Below, piece by piece: positions 21,013-31,341 of a stretch of DNA of 64,000 nucleotides. The position numbers and the translations under genes were made by a program. The notes beneath the pieces were generated by a model. That model saw nothing but the letters and a program-made list of their open reading frames with translations. It was not told where the DNA came from and did not search any database. Every line of letters starts with the position of its first letter. Positions within the stretch are counted from its first letter, which is position 1. The DNA is taken from NCBI GenBank assembly GCA_025769875.1, contig JAGFNK010000012.1, positions 62,001 to 126,000 of the forward strand, read 5' to 3'. Origin of the DNA: Russula earlei. Its lineage: Eukaryota; Basidiomycota; Agaricomycetes; Russulales; Russulaceae.

Positions 21013-21465
21013 ACTGGCTGCCCCAGTGAGGCTGGATCTGTGTTGACCTGAGACCCCCGTCTTCCCCGCCCCCTCGTTTAGGTTGCCTTGGGCAACCCGG
21101 CTTAGGAGCAAGCCCCTCCACCCTCGCAACTAGCGCGACCGCAATCGCAGCTACTCCCGTTCACCTCGCCCTTTCACCTCTTCGCCTCGCTCCCTATCCG
21201 TACCAGCCAGCACCGCATCCACGCGCACGCCCACTCGCGCAGTCCTCAACCTCGCCCACTTCAGTTCGCCTGCGAACCCGCCGCCAGTCCACCAGCCAAC
21301 CGCCATCACAGCCCCGCGCACTGTCGTCTCATTCCCTCACCTGCCGCCGGCTCGTCAATATCGCCTGTAGCTGCCGCGGCCTTCACCTTCACGCCCACGC
21401 ACGCTGCTTCATCGCCCACACACTCCCTTGATAGCCAGTACCGCCCGCCGCTGTACCAACGCGCC

Positions 21466-23805
21466 ATGTCATCGCATTCCGATGCCTCTACCTATTTCCG
21501 CCGAGCGCCGAGGCTCAACGGCTGCCCCTTCTGCGCCCAACCCGGCCACGGTGTCCGATGGTGCACGATTGCCGAGGAGTACTGCCGCACCGGCCGCATC
21601 GTCATCCGCAACGCCCGCCTCCACCTTCCAAATGGGCAACCCATCCCCAACAGCAGTAACGGACGCGGATTGAAGGACGCCGTCGACGCCTGGCTCGCCG
21701 CCAACAGTGCCCAAGTCTTCAGCTACCCGGCCACACTCACAGCGCCCACACCAGTCGCACTCCCCTCATCCCACCATCCGCTTTCGTCGCGCAACGCATC
21801 CGTCAGCACGCCGACCCAGCTCCGGTTCCTCCAACGGGAACTGGACGACCTCATCACCTCCTCATCTAGACTACGCATGCGCAACCAAGAGGATGTATCC
21901 GAGTACTACCGGAACTTCAGGGCAATATGCGAGCCCCTCATCCACGCGCGCCACCTATCCTACGAAGACTTGTGACGAGTCGTTCTGGTTCGGACTCCAC
22001 CCGGATGACCGCTGGATGGTCTCCCGACGCCTCGGTCCCTGGAGCGTGGACGAACGGCTACGAGACTTTGTCGAGTTCCAAAAGGTATTCGATACACTGG
22101 TCGACATATTCTCTCAACATCCTCGAGACATACAATGGGAGCGTGATTTCGGGTTTCCCAGGCGAGACCCCCGACGCGACTTCATATCCGAAACCCTGGA
22201 ACAGGAGAGCCGCCAGCCCGTCGCCTTCACGCCCACCACCGCCGTCGCCCCAGCTTCGTCCTCTGCCGCAACCACTGTCCCCACGTCACCAGCTTCCACC
22301 GCCATCTCTCCGTTGCCCGCAGTCGTCATCGACTCCACCTCAGTCTCGCCCACCGTCGTATCACCAGCATTGCCAGCCGCCGCCTCTACGTCTCCCGTCT
22401 CCGTCCCTGCGTCGCCCGTCATCGCCTTCCTCTCGCCCGCTCCCATCGTCCCTGCGGTTTCCACCTCGTCCGCCGTTCCCGTCACTTCGTTCACCACCGC
22501 CATCTTCGACTCGCCAACTGTCATCGCTTTGGCCCCACCTGCCTCCGCCGTCCCAGCATCGCCCGCATTCGCCATCGTCGCCACCTCATCTGCCCCCGCC
22601 GCCGTAGCCTCAGCCGCGACATCGCCTATCGCCACCTTCCCCGTCTCTGCCCAGCCAGCTCCCTGCGCCCTCAGTGTCGCCTGCTGTGGCCACTGTCTCA
22701 GCTCCATTTACAACCACCATCTCAGCCTCGCCCACCGACGTTTTAGCGCCACCAGCCACTTCAGCCCTCGCAGCCTCGTCTGCCACCCCCGCCTTCGTCT
22801 CATCCGCTCCCACGCCTTCAGTCTCGTCTGTCGCCTCGTCCGCCGCCACAGTAGCCTCAGTCATGCCAGCCGCCGACTTCGCGTCCGTCTTAGCCTCGCC
22901 CGCACTCGTCAGTTCAGCCCAGTTCGCCGTATCGCCAGCATCATCAGCCGCCGCCACCGTGCCCCTAGTCTCTGCCATGCCTTCAGCCCCAGCCGTCTCA
23001 GTCTCAGCCGCCGCCTCAGTTTCGTCAGTCTCAGCCCGCCGCCTCAATCCTTGCTCAGTCAGCCGCCGCCGCCGCGCCCCCAGTCTTGCTAGCCGTCGCC
23101 CCTACCGCTCCCGTCTCGCGCTTGCCGCCTACGCTCCTGCTTCCCGACCACGCCACCATCTCGTATCCGCTAACCGCCGTCTCGCCGCCACGCCTCGTAA
23201 AAGACGTTAACGAGGAACAAATAGAAGAACGCCACGAAGAATCGGATAACGAAGAACGCGCCGCCGCCTCGGAGAAGCAGAAGCCGCCGCCATCACGAGC
23301 CGTTTGCCGACACATCCCAGTCGACGCCTCAGCAGCAGCAGCAGCAACTGCAACTGCACCCAGCATCACCTCAAAAGACCAAGAAGGCCCCGAACTCGAA
23401 CTTAACCACCACGCACCACCGCAGAAGGAGCAGCAGCCACCGCCACGCCGCCGACGTAGGAGAAGCCGCCGCCGACGTCAACAACACACTGCACGCCGCC
23501 TCCCACGTCGCCTCCCCGTCCGTTCGCGCGCTCTCACTCACGTCTGCTGCCGCCACCTGCACTGGAGACGACCCCGCCATCCGCCGTCGCAAGACGACAA
23601 ATGCTACCACCGCGCAAGCCGCCACATGCATCCTCCTTCCCCAGTCCTCGCCACCCACGTCTCTGTCTACGAACTCACGCTCGCCGCCGATGCCTCCGCT
23701 TCTCGAGCACGCCCCGCCCCATCTTGTCTTGCTGCGACGCCCACCCCCTTTGCGACGACGAAACCACGCGTGTTCAAGGTCGAAGACTCACTCAAGAAGG
23801 TTTGA
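21466..23805 (+). pseudogene. Element E Gag-like protein (three serial frameshifts)
   Basis: The start at 21466 gives MSSHSDASTYF, then a CCHC knuckle CPFCAQPGHGVRWC within the first 45 residues and the agaricomycete-style segment HLPNGQPIPN. A Gag-like region follows (RELDDLITSSSRLRMR, EYYRNFRAICEPL). At about 21972 the phase moves to frame 2 (ESFWFGLHPDDRWMV, FQKVFDTLVDIFSQHP, then a long Ala/Ser/Pro/Val tract). At about 22670 it moves to frame 3, and at about 23075 back to frame 1, ending with an Arg-rich basic segment and stop at 23805. Each step is +1. Total is about 780 residues. The region 21013-21465 is Pro/Cys-coding-like but lacks a convincing ORF. Confidence 0.7.
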
Positions 23806-23839
23806 CTGGGGACAGTCAAAATTTCAAGCCCCCGGGAGG

Positions 23840-24341
23840 TGTAAGGTGAGCCATATCGCTGGCCTCGGAACCACATGCGGACCGCGCGCGATGCGTGACG
23901 CTCGGCCTCCTCCCACACCTTGCCTCCTTCCTCGCATCGCATCGCCCAGTCCTCGCCACCGACCACGTGCACACACCACGCCTCAGCACACGCGACGCGT
24001 TCGCATCTCAGGCCTTTCACCATGGCCTCGACCGTCTCGACCAGTCTCGATTCTCTTTCATGCCTATCTCCCTTTCATGCCTTTCATCCTTAGTACTTCT
24101 CTCCTGTATATAAAACACCTAGCTTCTCTGTAGTAAAAAAAGAAGAAGAAGAATACAGTCTTCTTGAGTTCCCCTTACCTTCAGTCAGAAACAACTGCGC
24201 GCGAGTGATCTTACTCTCCTCTCCTCTCCTTCTCTTCTCCCTTCCTCCTCCTTACATTCCTCTTGCTCTTGGGTCAAGACAACCGTCTTGGATCGCCGTC
24301 CAGCCCCACGAACTCTGCACGCCCTGGTTTGGCTCGCTTCA
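23840..24341 (+). repeat. Element E 3' LTR
   Basis: Nearly identical to the 5' LTR; differences seen are CGCATTCG/CGCGTTCG, AGCTACTC/AGCTTCTC and CTGCGCGCC/CTGCACGCC. Preceded by CAAGCCCCCGGGAGG. Confidence 0.88.
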
Positions 24342-25415
24342 CCGGACATGGTTTGGAGGACGCCCATCTCCTCTTCTGAATACCCTTGCACCGTTGTAGG
24401 TGTGGGGCTGGCTGGTACTGGTTCTGGGTCGGGGGTGGCATACCCCTGAGCGATGTCTGCCAATGGCAGCTGAGGGACGAAGACGGGTAGAGGGGGAGTG
24501 GGCTGCCCTGCCCAATAGTTGGTGAGGAGTTCTTCAGCCCAGACACCTGGAGGGGTTTCTCCCTGGCTACAGCCTGCTTCAATAAACTCCCAACATCGTG
24601 AGCGTACTTTGGCTGCTGCCATTCTCTCCCTGGCTTCAGCCTTGCCTTTCTCTACTCCTCGCTTCTCGGCTAGGTACTTGCTGAGCTTGTAGCGCAGCTG
24701 TTTCTCCTCTTCTTCGAGCACCTTATAGTTAGCTTCCAGCGTCTCTTGTAAGGTGTAAAGGTGGTCTAAGCGGTAGAGTTCTGCCTGCAGCCCATAGTCG
24801 CCTAGCAGGTAGAGGGTCTGTCTCCAGCGCCCTTCAAACTGCCTCTCTGTGTCAAAGCAGTCTAAGTCATGTTCGTCTTGGCCATAGTTATAGAGGTTAT
24901 AGCAAGGGGTGGCCTGGAGGATCTTGCCATAGTCTGCCTGGCCTTCTCCATTCTTCCCCCTCACTCTCAGCTCTCCCAAGGCAACGTCATAGGCCACATA
25001 CCTGGCCGGTTTGTTGCCCCAAGTCATGCCATCAGGGATGTCAATCCCTGTGTGGTGTCTGTCAGCGTCCCATCGTACCCAAGGCTCTCCAGGGTGGGCA
25101 TCCTGGGCAAGAGTGCTGGTGGGGGACGTCACATCCCAATCCCCAGGCTGAATGTCGACTTGGTCCAGCAGGGGGTCCAAATTCGAGAGGACGCATATCT
25201 GCTTCTCCTTCTCCAGTGTTATGTTCATCCATCTCTTGGAAGAAGGCGAGGAGGGAAGCCTCGGGAGTGGTGATTTCAAGTGGCCCCTCTGCACCAGAGA
25301 GGTCGGATTGGGGAACGATTTCATTAGTGGGAGTTTGGGACATTTGTGAGCGACGATATGGGGATGAGGAAGTAGAGGACATCTTTCGCTGGACTTTTAT
25401 AACCCGTATGGCCAT
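24342..25415 (-). CDS. D3 ORF3, N-terminal half with coiled coil
   Basis: The protein begins at MSQTPTNEIV (25343) or is continuous with the chromodomain frame, which is open through this point from upstream. One phase change lies near 25150. It holds an acidic N-terminus, a globular part (WGNKPARYVAYDVALGE, LYNYGQDEHDLDCFD), then a charged heptad-like helix (about 24760-24600; EEEEKQLRYKLSKYLAEKRG) likely to form a coiled coil, and a Pro-rich linker. It ends at E after EMGVLQTMSG. The undisturbed relative in D2 (51980-53590) shows the two halves are one protein of about 550 residues. The function is unknown; with the C-terminal zinc knuckle it resembles a second Gag. Confidence 0.7.
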
Positions 25416-27007
25416 GGGGTTCTTTCTGTGATATTCCTCTATTAGTCTAGACTGCTTTGATGTTCTCTACTGGCTCCCAAGAGTCATGGGCTTCGGAGTA
25501 CCCTTCCCACCGGACTTGATACTCCAGTTGTTTCCTCCTTCCAGTTCGTCTCGAACCTAAAATCAGTTGCTACTTCATATTCCTCTTCTCCTTCCACCAA
25601 TTCTGCTTCTGGATTGGTGTAGTTGGCCCCATGCTCCTCGGTTTCCTTGTAAGGTGTCAATAAGGAGGCATGAAACGCGTTATGGATCCTCCAGCGGCTA
25701 GGGAGATCCAATCTGTATGTCACCGGACTAATCACCTCTGTGATTTCAAAGGGCCCATATCGTTTTGGGCGTAGTTTCACTGTAGGATGTGTCGTTTTTA
25801 GGTTGGTGCTGTCGAGCCATACTCTTTCTCCTTTCTGATAAGGTTGGAAACTGCTTCTTCGCTTCCACATTAGGGAAGCGATCTTCATCGCTTCTTGTGC
25901 CTGTGATCTCGCTTCCTGGATCCGGACTTTCCAATTGTCTATTCTTGGTATCTTGCTTCCCCGATTTGGCTGGTGTGCTTTGGGCGTAAAGCCCATCCAT
26001 AAGAAGAAAGGGGATTGTCTGGTTGTCTCTGAAACGTTAGAATTCATCGTGTATTGCACCAGAGGCAGCCAATCCACCCAATCATCTTGTTGGTGGTTGC
26101 AAAAGATTCTTAGCGATGTTTCCATCGTCTGATTCGTTCTTTCTGATTGTCCATCTGTCTGTGGATGGTAGGCAGTGCTGATATTCTGTTTGATATGCAG
26201 CTGGTCGCAAAGTTCCCTAATGAACTTGGAACTTATTAGTTTATCTCGATCGGATATGATCTTGCTTGGTACTCCCACAAATGGGAATATTCTGTCCTTG
26301 TAGAGCTGTGCTAGCTCTTCTGCATCCATTTCTTCTTTGCAAGGAAGCAAGATGACGCCTTTAGTACAATCGTGGTCAGTGACAGTCAATATACTGTCAT
26401 ATCCTTTCGACTTCGGCAATTTGACCACAAAGTCCATGCTGACAGTCGAGAAGGGAGTAGCCCCTTCTTCCGGTGGAATGGGATACAAGGGAGGTCGATT
26501 TGGATGAGTGTTTGACTTGTTACTTTGGCAAATTGCGCATCCTTCCACATATCGATCGACAAAGCGTCTTATGGTGGGCCACCAGTAGTATCGCATCATT
26601 CCCAGTAATGTTTTAGCTTTTCCTGGGTGTCCTGCTGTGGGACTGTCATGATACTGTTCCAGCAACGTCCTGTGGGTTCCTTCGTCGCCTGTAACCACCA
26701 AGGCTTCATTCTTCCACCATAAGTTATGTCGCTTCTCCAGTCGGTGTCTCTGTACCCAATCAAGTAACTTTAATTGGTGTCTTTCTTCCCCTTGTTGGTT
26801 CTTTATCCGTTCTTCCAATGCAGTAGTGTGCATTACTCGAATAAAAAGATGGTCAGGTAGCGCGACCACTTCTTCTTTATCCCCTTGTCCATCGTCAAGG
26901 TCAGGTCTCCTTGACAGGGCATCTGCTTTATTCCTTGCCCCTGCCTGATGTTTCAATTCTAAGTCGAAAGTCCGCCAAGAAGGTAATGTATCTTGCCACT
27001 CGACCAT
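25416..27007 (-). CDS. D3 integrase with chromodomain
   Basis: The integrase begins after the RNase H linker (NKADALSRRPDL). The HHCC domain is HDSPTAGHPG to CAICQSNK. The DDE core is VSMDFVVKLP, IISDRDKLIS and QSERTNQTMET. A GPF-like segment (PKRYGPFEI) follows. The frame is then disturbed by two one-base insertions relative to D2 (near 25565 and 25447). In the shifted phase the chromodomain is clear: YQVRWEGYSEAHDSWEPVENI, ending EEYHRKNP. The chromodomain phase then continues without a stop into ORF3. Confidence 0.9.
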
Positions 27008-28173
27008 TTATTCGCTGAGGGTGTCGGTAATGCAACAGGTTCGCATGGTCTGTATAAACCACCACCTTATGCTTTGCTCCCATGAGTAGGTGTCGCCAGT
27101 GTTTCAAGGCTCGCACCATGGCTAAGAACTCTTTGTCCCATATGTCGTAGTTCTTCTCTGCTTGTTTCAAGGCTGCTGAGAAGTAACCTATTGGCCTCCT
27201 CTTTCCTTGTTCGTCCTTTCTGGAATAATACTGCTCCAATGGCATAATTGGACGCGTCTACTTCCAGTTCAAAGGGTCGCTCCTCATCAGGATGGAGCAG
27301 GACAGGGTCAGAAGATACTATCTGGATAAGTCGTTCCAGAGCATCTTTGCATTCTTGGGTCCATTCAAATGGCACCCCTTTCTTTGTCAAGGCAATAATG
27401 GGTCGAGCAATCTGACTGAATCCTCGAATGAAAGCCCTATTGTAACTGAGGACTCCCATGACTTTGCGCACTTCATGTACGTCCTTGATTTCCCGAGGCC
27501 AGTCCGTGATTCCTCGGACTTTGGAGGCCTCAATCTTCATCTTCCCTTCGTCTATGTCCCATCCTAGCATGGTTAGTTTTCGCACCATGAACTGGCACTT
27601 CTGGGGTTTCAGGAAGTATGACTTCTTCTGCATCAGCGTGAGTAGTTCGTTGACACATTGCTCATGGATTTCTAGTTGTTCAGGACTGTCCCCCGTGGCA
27701 ATTCCAAAGTCATCCAGATAGTTGACCATGTATTCTGCCCATCGATCCAGCCAGTCACCGAAGTCTCTTCTCATCAGCCTAGTAAAGAAGGCTGGTGCGT
27801 TCTTGAGCCCAAAATACATGACGTTGGGCAGGTAGGTTCCATATGGCGTCTTGAAGGCTGCCTTCCAGCGATCTCCTTCTGCCAGTCGCACATTATTGTA
27901 TCCCCATCATATATCGAATTTGGAGAAGACCTTTTTCCCTCGGAGTCTTTCCACCTCTTGTTCCAGATGTGGTAGAGGTTCATTGTCTCGTCTGGTCCAC
28001 TGATTTAGTCGTCGATAGTCTACAATGATCCTCTTCTCCTTGCTGTCCTTCTTGCCAATGAAGAACACTGGAGATGTGTAGCTGGATGGACCTGGAGTGA
28101 TGTATCGCTTCTCTACTTCATCAGCTAGGAATTTCTTGAGGTATTCTCGCTCATCTCGTGTTAGGGGGTACAC
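26928..28173 (-). pseudogene. D3 reverse transcriptase and RNase H
   Basis: RT starts near 28173 (YPLTRDEREYLKKFL) and has FFIGKKDSKEKRIIVDYR, KVFSKFDI, FGLKNAPAFFTRLM and the active site NYLDDFGIA. RNase H has VDASNYAIGAV, DKEFLAMVRAL and YTDHANLLHY. A stop sits at 27907-27909 (TGA after KFDI, in place of the residue before WGYNN). The phase changes near 27230 inside RNase H. All catalytic residues are visible, but the frame is not continuous. Confidence 0.88.
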
Positions 28174-28878
28174 TTTGCAGTTTAGTTCCTTTGGTGCAGT
28201 CAGGTAACAGCTCTATCTGCATGTCTGGTTCCCTTGGTGGTGGGAACCTCTGGGACTCCTCTTCTGAGAAGACATCTGCAAAGCGGTGGAATTGCTTTGG
28301 AACATTGGCAAGGGGATCCTTCTCCTTCCTGTGGTTTAATCGACTGCTGGGCCCACTTCTGAGCAATAGTCGTCTTTTGTAGGTAAATGGCTTCCCCTTT
28401 CTTCAATTGTCGGTTTTCATCTCTTGCTTGCTTTTGGAGTTTTGCGACATAGAGATCCAGGTACTTGTATCGAGCAGTCTCAATTTGTACCGTTCCTTCC
28501 ATCAGCTGTCCTTTCTTCCAGTTGATGGTGGGGTCGAATTCATATAGGAAGGGATATCCCAGGATGACCCAATCCGTTCCTAAATCTGTGAGATAGAACC
28601 TTTGCAAGCTCTCCTTCTCCTTGTATTCGGACGCGAAGCCAGCAGTAATGGGTGAGTTCCCCTTGCTTATTCTGGGTTCCGTCGACGTTTCGTACTACCA
28701 TGGGTTCATGTAGTTCTTGTTTCCCAATCTTCAGTCTTTTCCAAGCTGAGTGATCGATGAAGTTCTCTGTTGCTCCACTGTCCAGTAGAGCAGATTCCTC
28801 GGCCGTTGTGTGTGCAGTGACGAAAGTGAACGGAATATTCATAGCATTCAGTCTTCCTAATGTACACTTGCAACACAC
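28151..28878 (-). pseudogene. D3 aspartic protease and linker to RT
   Basis: The protease reads ESALLDSGATENFIDHSAW with the catalytic DSG, followed after a phase change near 28610 by DWVILGYPFLYEFDP, the conserved ILG segment. The linker (INWKKGQLMEGTVQIETARY, FADVFSEEESQRFPPPREP) leads into RT through another phase change near 28330. Gag ends 37 bases upstream at 28915. Confidence 0.85.
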
Positions 28879-28914
28879 TATTCTTCCTAAGCCAGGCCGT
28901 CGACTTAGGTGTTC

Positions 28915-30807
28915 CTAAAAACCCTGTTCCATTAGTTCTTCCAACAAGTCCTCCTTCTGTTTGGTGGACATCTTCTTTATGGACGCCGAGGAGGAGCTCT
29001 TGTTATAGGTAGGAGGAGGAGATGTAGATTGCCCGGAGACAGTGCTTTCATTTCCACTGTCCCCTGAGTCGTCCTCCTTCTCTGTCTCCAGAGCTCGAGC
29101 TTTCCCTTTGTCCCTTGGGTTACTTGATTTCTTCTTGACTCTGTCCTTGTCAGGACAGTTCCGACTGATATGTCCTGCTTTCTTGCAGATAAAGCATTTC
29201 CCTTCTGCTAGCAGTTTCTTCTTTTCCTCTGTCAGAGGAGGACGTCGCTTGGTCCTTGCTGCATCAGTGGATACTGAGTCCACTTCCATTGCATTCGGAT
29301 CTCTTTGGTTTCGCCTTTTCCCAGCCTGTAGGGATTTCATGCGATTTTCCCTGGTGGTCAACGATCCACCTCCAGATCCAATATTGGCTTTCATGAGCTG
29401 GTCTCTGGCCTGTTCTTCCCTAGCAGCATTGATCCATGCTCGTAGATCATTGATGGCAGGTATGTCTCTAACTGGTCGATTGTAGATTCGTCGCACCAGC
29501 CAGGTGATTAGGCCAGCCTTGTAGGCTTCTACTGCTCCTGGTGAATTCTGGTCCCATCCTGCTTTACTGAGCAGAACAAGGAATTTGCTGGTATAGTCAT
29601 CCAGCAAAGCTGCTTTAGACATGGACAATTGTTGTAGCTCCATGAAAGCGTCTTCAGGTTCTGTGGTGTCTTTGAATTCTCTGAAGAAGTCATCCACAAA
29701 TTCAGTCCAAAAGAGCATGTCAGTTGGATCTAGCTGCACTGGTGCATAAGGAGACGGCAGGTCCCCATTTCTTTTTGCTTCTACCAGGTTCGTTTGATTG
29801 ACCACCCATTCATGTACTTTCTCTCCTTTGATGTAGGTGAGAGCTAGGGCTACTCGCTTCATTGGAATAGTCATGGTCGGGTTGTCGCTGTTGAGCAGAT
29901 TCCATAGATTGAAATCCTGGACAAAGTACTTTGTCTTTTTCCTGTCTCCTTTGAAGACTTCAGGAGGGTCTCCTTTTAGAGATCCGTTGCCCCCATGGGG
30001 ACCTGGTGCCGGCTGAGGTGCCAGATTCGCCCCTGGTCCTACAGGAGGTGCTGCTGGTGGTCCCCCTGCTGGAGGGCCTCCTCCAGGTGGGCCTCCTCCT
30101 GGTACTGGTGGACCTCCAGGTCCGAAGGGGACTCCTCCACCTCCAGGTGGTCCTCCTGCTCCAGGTGGACCGCCTCCAGGGTTTACTACGATGGTGGGCC
30201 CTGCTCTTCCACCTGCTGTCTGAGTGGCAATGGTGGCCGTCTGTGTTGCTGCAATGGTAGCCATTTCGACTGATTCTTCTGGCTCTTCAACGATTGTTGG
30301 TTCAATGGGCGAGACGTGTACTGTCTGCTCTAGTTTTTCAGCTAGCTCCAATACTTCTGGTGCTTCTGCTTTCTGATCTGTAGTTGGAGGGTCCGACTGT
30401 TCTGTTTCTCCACTTGATGACTTTTGTATCAATGGAGCTGGGTCGTCTACTACTGGGTCTCTGGGTTCCCAATGAGTAGTATAAGGATCTGTCTTGGTTC
30501 CTAAACCTAGGACCTTATATTCGTCGATGTCTTTGTCCTCTCCTGCGTAGGGACGTCCTTTGTGGTAATCAACAAAGTACCACTGATCGTTGATGTATTC
30601 ACAAGGAAGGTAGCTTCCTTTGTATCGGACCTCGTATCTGTTAGGCCCTTCCTGGTCTGCCCAACACCAGATGGCAGCTCCTTTGATTCCTGAGGGTAGA
30701 TCGTCCCTCTCTCTAGCTTTGAACCAACCAAATTTGGTTCCTTGCTTTGATTTCTGGTTGAACTTTACGCGTATGCTATGTTCTCCTTCGATTTCCAGTT
30801 TGTCCAC
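28915..30807 (-). CDS. D3 Gag (intact, 630 residues)
   Basis: The start MDKLEIEGEH at 30807 is shared with D1. Order: an N-terminal domain rich in Trp and Tyr (residues 1-110; IKGAAIWCWADQEGPNRYE), an acidic Ser/Glu-rich linker, and a Thr/Ala repeat (ATIAATQTATIATQTAGG, about residue 185). A Gly/Pro-rich tract of about 70 residues (GGGPPGAGGPPGGGGVPFGP) follows. The capsid-like domain comes next (KYFVQDFNLWNLL, DMLFWTEFVDDFFREF, DDYTSKFLVLLSKAGW). A zinc knuckle CFICKKAGHISRNC and a Ser-rich acidic tail end the protein. It forms the particle shell and binds RNA. It is the only fully open Gag of this family in the window. Confidence 0.93.
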   Translation of the reverse strand: MDKLEIEGEHSIRVKFNQKSKQGTKFGWFKARERDDLPSGIKGAAIWCWADQEGPNRYEVRYKGSYLPCEYINDQWYFVDYHKGRPYAGEDKDIDEYKVLGLGTKTDPYTTHWEPRDPVVDDPAPLIQKSSSGETEQSDPPTTDQKAEAPEVLELAEKLEQTVHVSPIEPTIVEEPEESVEMATIAATQTATIATQTAGGRAGPTIVVNPGGGPPGAGGPPGGGGVPFGPGGPPVPGGGPPGGGPPAGGPPAAPPVGPGANLAPQPAPGPHGGNGSLKGDPPEVFKGDRKKTKYFVQDFNLWNLLNSDNPTMTIPMKRVALALTYIKGEKVHEWVVNQTNLVEAKRNGDLPSPYAPVQLDPTDMLFWTEFVDDFFREFKDTTEPEDAFMELQQLSMSKAALLDDYTSKFLVLLSKAGWDQNSPGAVEAYKAGLITWLVRRIYNRPVRDIPAINDLRAWINAAREEQARDQLMKANIGSGGGSLTTRENRMKSLQAGKRRNQRDPNAMEVDSVSTDAARTKRRPPLTEEKKKLLAEGKCFICKKAGHISRNCPDKDRVKKKSSNPRDKGKARALETEKEDDSGDSGNESTVSGQSTSPPPTYNKSSSSASIKKMSTKQKEDLLEELMEQGF

Positions 30808-31093
30808 TCACCACTGCCTTTCCTAGGGAGTCGGGACTTGTCTGCCCTCTTACCACTGTCTATGCCAATGACAGTAGGGGTCTTTACAGAAGTATGCGTG
30901 TGTCCAACCGTGCTGCTCATCAAGAGTCACATAGTACACCTTCTTCTTGTCATGGAGAGGTCTGTATAGATTCTCTCCCTTGACTACTTCAGCATAGGTT
31001 GCTGACCATATGATGGCTAGATCCTAGTCCTAAGGCTTCCTGCCTAATTCTGGTTTGCTTTCACAGCAATGTCTGTGATAGAAGCTTGACTTA
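30808..31093 (-). other. D3 leader between 5' LTR and gag
   Basis: About 286 bases with no ORF of note. It should hold the primer-binding site next to 31093 and the gag 5' untranslated region. I could not match it to a particular tRNA by eye. Confidence 0.6.
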
Positions 31094-31341
31094 TGTTAAG
31101 GCTCCAAAGTGCCTTAAATAAGATCAATGGTCATGTCTATAAACATGTCCTACCAATGCAGATATGCTTGAGTCAAGCAAGCAATACTTGGGGAGGGGAA
31201 GGAGTGTTAGATCCTTCTGGAGTATGGCAACAAGATGAGAGGGGCTCTGCAGATGGGGTACAAGTCAACTGTTTGGGATTGGCAAACTAAGTCAAGCTTA
31301 AGGCTCAACTGCTACAGACTGGGGGCTTTATATAGCCCTAC

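Larger units (their letters stand above)
20511..24341 (+). mobile_element. Element E: young non-autonomous LTR element with only a Gag-like ORF
   Basis: Two 502-bp LTRs (20511-21012 and 23840-24341) differ at about three positions by eye. They flank 2.8 kb that encodes a zinc-knuckle Gag-like protein but no protease, RT or integrase. A purine-rich tract (GGGAGG) precedes the 3' LTR. Flanks are ACTGG on the left and ACCGG on the right if the terminal A of the 3' LTR is counted as flank: a 5-base duplication with one transition. E splits ORF3 of D3. It must borrow Pol from another element; the partner is not identifiable here. Confidence 0.88.

Noticed and set aside
22114..23047. Long Ala/Glu/Thr-rich ORFs on the minus strand opposite the E coding region
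   Set aside because: They mirror the GC-rich, repetitive Ser/Ala/Pro codons of the plus-strand Gag-like frame and have no start context or homology.
30006..30273. Leu/Val- and Trp/Ser-rich ORFs on the plus strand near 30 kb, which look like membrane proteins
   Set aside because: They are antisense to the Gly/Pro tract of D3 Gag; the composition follows from that repeat.
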